A stretch of 64,000 bases of DNA, from NCBI GenBank assembly GCA_001516045.1, contig LOEW01000020.1, positions 1 through 64,000 on the forward strand, given 5' to 3'. A program made the position numbers and the translations under genes. The notes under the pieces were generated by a model. That model saw only the letters and a program-made list of their open reading frames with translations. It searched no databases and had not been told where the DNA came from. The stretch comes from Desulfosporosinus sp. BRH_c37. Lineage in GTDB: Bacteria > Bacillota > Desulfitobacteriia > Desulfitobacteriales > Desulfitobacteriaceae. Positions 63,223 to 64,000 of the stretch are shown in pieces. The number at the start of each line of letters is the position of its first letter. Within the stretch, counting starts at the first letter, position 1.

Positions 63223-63300
63223 TCTGTTGCATAAAATATTCATACCTCCTTGGATACAAGCATAGCTATCAACAGATAAGAAATCTGGAGGTGGATAACC

Positions 63301-64000
63301 ATGGAGGCATATTTTCAAAGTGATTCTCGAATAGAAGAGTGGGTAGATCAAATCACAGAAAAGATATTCGCAGTGTGTCTATTAACTGGGGTTGATTCAG
63401 AGGTAGAGTTTCAAAAGGGTTGTCAAATCGTTAAGGAAGTTACACATTTATTGCAAGGGATTTCGCTATTTCCATCAGAATATTTAGAAGATGGGCTTAA
63501 ACAACTCCTTGAACAACAACTTCCAGACTCACGGGTCATTACTAACTTTCCTTCATTTCAAGATATAATGAACAATATGTTACGTGAAGGGATGAATAGG
63601 GCAATCGCTACCCAAACCAAAGAACACCAAAAAACCCTTGAATCTGCCAAAAAATGTACTAGTATTAAGAATTCAAAAGAAGATACTATAGAAGGTGCTT
63701 TCGAAGATGCTATGGAAGATTCAATCATACTAGGTGATAAGGATACAAGCTGGCCTGTGAATGAAATTTATGATGAGTTCCTTACGGAACGGGCAATTAC
63801 AGCACTTGCCTCAGTCAACAACACGACGTCAACCCTTGGGGAAGTTAAAGTTGAGTTATCTAAACCCTACGGAATTATTCGTAAGACGCAAGTTCCCGAG
63901 CAGGCAGATCGACTTAAATATGTGCTAAGCATCATCTTTCCTAATGTCACTGTTACTTGGAATCTGAGCATAATGGGTCAAACATTTCTGGCACAAGTGG
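63301..64000 (+). CDS. Unrecognised protein, 3' end outside window
   Basis: The frame starts at ATG (GGAGGTGG site six bases before) and is open for 233 codons to the window edge. The N-terminal half is helical and acidic (SDSRIEEWVDQITEKIFAV, then QDIMNNMLREGMNRAI), with a stretch of acidic repeats (EDTIEGAFEDAMEDS). Near the end it has a strand-rich part (GIIRKTQVPEQADRLKYVLSIIFPNVTVTWN). No motif recognised; not obviously part of the acs operon because a strong terminator and repeats intervene. Confidence 0.7.
   Translation, partial: MEAYFQSDSRIEEWVDQITEKIFAVCLLTGVDSEVEFQKGCQIVKEVTHLLQGISLFPSEYLEDGLKQLLEQQLPDSRVITNFPSFQDIMNNMLREGMNRAIATQTKEHQKTLESAKKCTSIKNSKEDTIEGAFEDAMEDSIILGDKDTSWPVNEIYDEFLTERAITALASVNNTTSTLGEVKVELSKPYGIIRKTQVPEQADRLKYVLSIIFPNVTVTWNLSIMGQTFLAQV

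Overview
The window looks like a chromosome segment from a spore-forming, sulfate/sulfite-reducing member of the Firmicutes (Clostridia, Peptococcaceae). Desulfosporosinus or a close relative is my inference. The evidence is dissimilatory sulfite reductase (ferredoxin-dsrA-dsrB-dsrD-dsrN), a complete carbonyl branch of the Wood-Ljungdahl pathway (cooC-acsA-acsB-acsC-acsV-cooC-acsD-acsE), CotF-like spore coat proteins, a SigH-like sigma factor, an FMN riboswitch followed by a rho-independent terminator, a CtsR-type operator, and Gram-positive promoters and ribosome binding sites with many TTG/GTG starts.

Layout. 1-5.3 kb: the end of a disulfide-reductase/rhodanese gene, then the sulfite-reduction block. 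5.6-8.0 kb: a LysR regulator, a nitrilase-family amidohydrolase and a small zinc-ribbon protein. 8.9-17.3 kb: a full Tad/Flp type IVc pilus locus (flp, prepilin peptidase, tadE, tadG-like, cpaB, a receiver-TadZ fusion, cpaF, tadB, tadC, DUF192). A ~145-bp palindromic mobile-like element lies inside it; an inverted second copy lies at 47.9 kb. 17.3-24.8 kb: housekeeping genes (M18 aminopeptidase, acetyltransferase, flavodoxin-like reductase, DegV, phosphoglucomutase, diacylglycerol kinase) plus a 34-codon gene with its own promoter and terminator. 24.6-31.0 kb: an accessory island whose two ends carry the same 3' end of the diacylglycerol kinase gene. It holds broken genes (FtsX permease, MauE, lipoprotein, SHOCT), an AT-rich cell-wall-binding protein, and an oxyanion cluster (cytosolic tungstate/molybdate-type binding protein, PadR, small protein, TauE). 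31.2-34.4 kb: a DeoR regulator and two different DegT-type sugar aminotransferases. 34.4-35.0 kb: a GC-rich, strongly structured non-coding stretch. 35.1-38.8 kb: a CbpA/DnaJ-like chaperone and ClpB under a promoter overlapped by a CtsR-like operator. 39.5-43.8 kb: UbiD, DivIVA, two CotF-like proteins, an unknown membrane protein and a sigma factor. 43.9-47.8 kb: riboflavin operon ribD-ribE-ribBA-ribH under an FMN riboswitch. 48.0-51.6 kb: acetyltransferase, YgjP-type metalloprotease, DUF3846 protein, tRNA-Pro, a 53-aa cysteine protein and a second DegV. 52.0-63.0 kb: the acs operon. 63.3 kb to the end: an unrecognised gene cut by the window edge.

How they fit together: the dsr block reduces sulfite, with DsrN predicted to amidate the sirohaem cofactor and DsrD to activate DsrAB. 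The acs operon makes or cleaves acetyl-CoA, with AcsV recharging the corrinoid protein and two CooC-type ATPases for metal-centre maturation. The most unusual non-coding content is several families of small palindromic repeats, often placed at gene 3' ends, and two large GC-rich foldable regions (34.5-34.95 and 39.0-39.25 kb). I found no CRISPR array, integrase, transposase or rRNA. No single stretch is a convincing new multi-gene system; the best candidates are the repeat-bounded island with its oxyanion cluster, the paired palindromic element, and the structured intergenic region near 34.7 kb.
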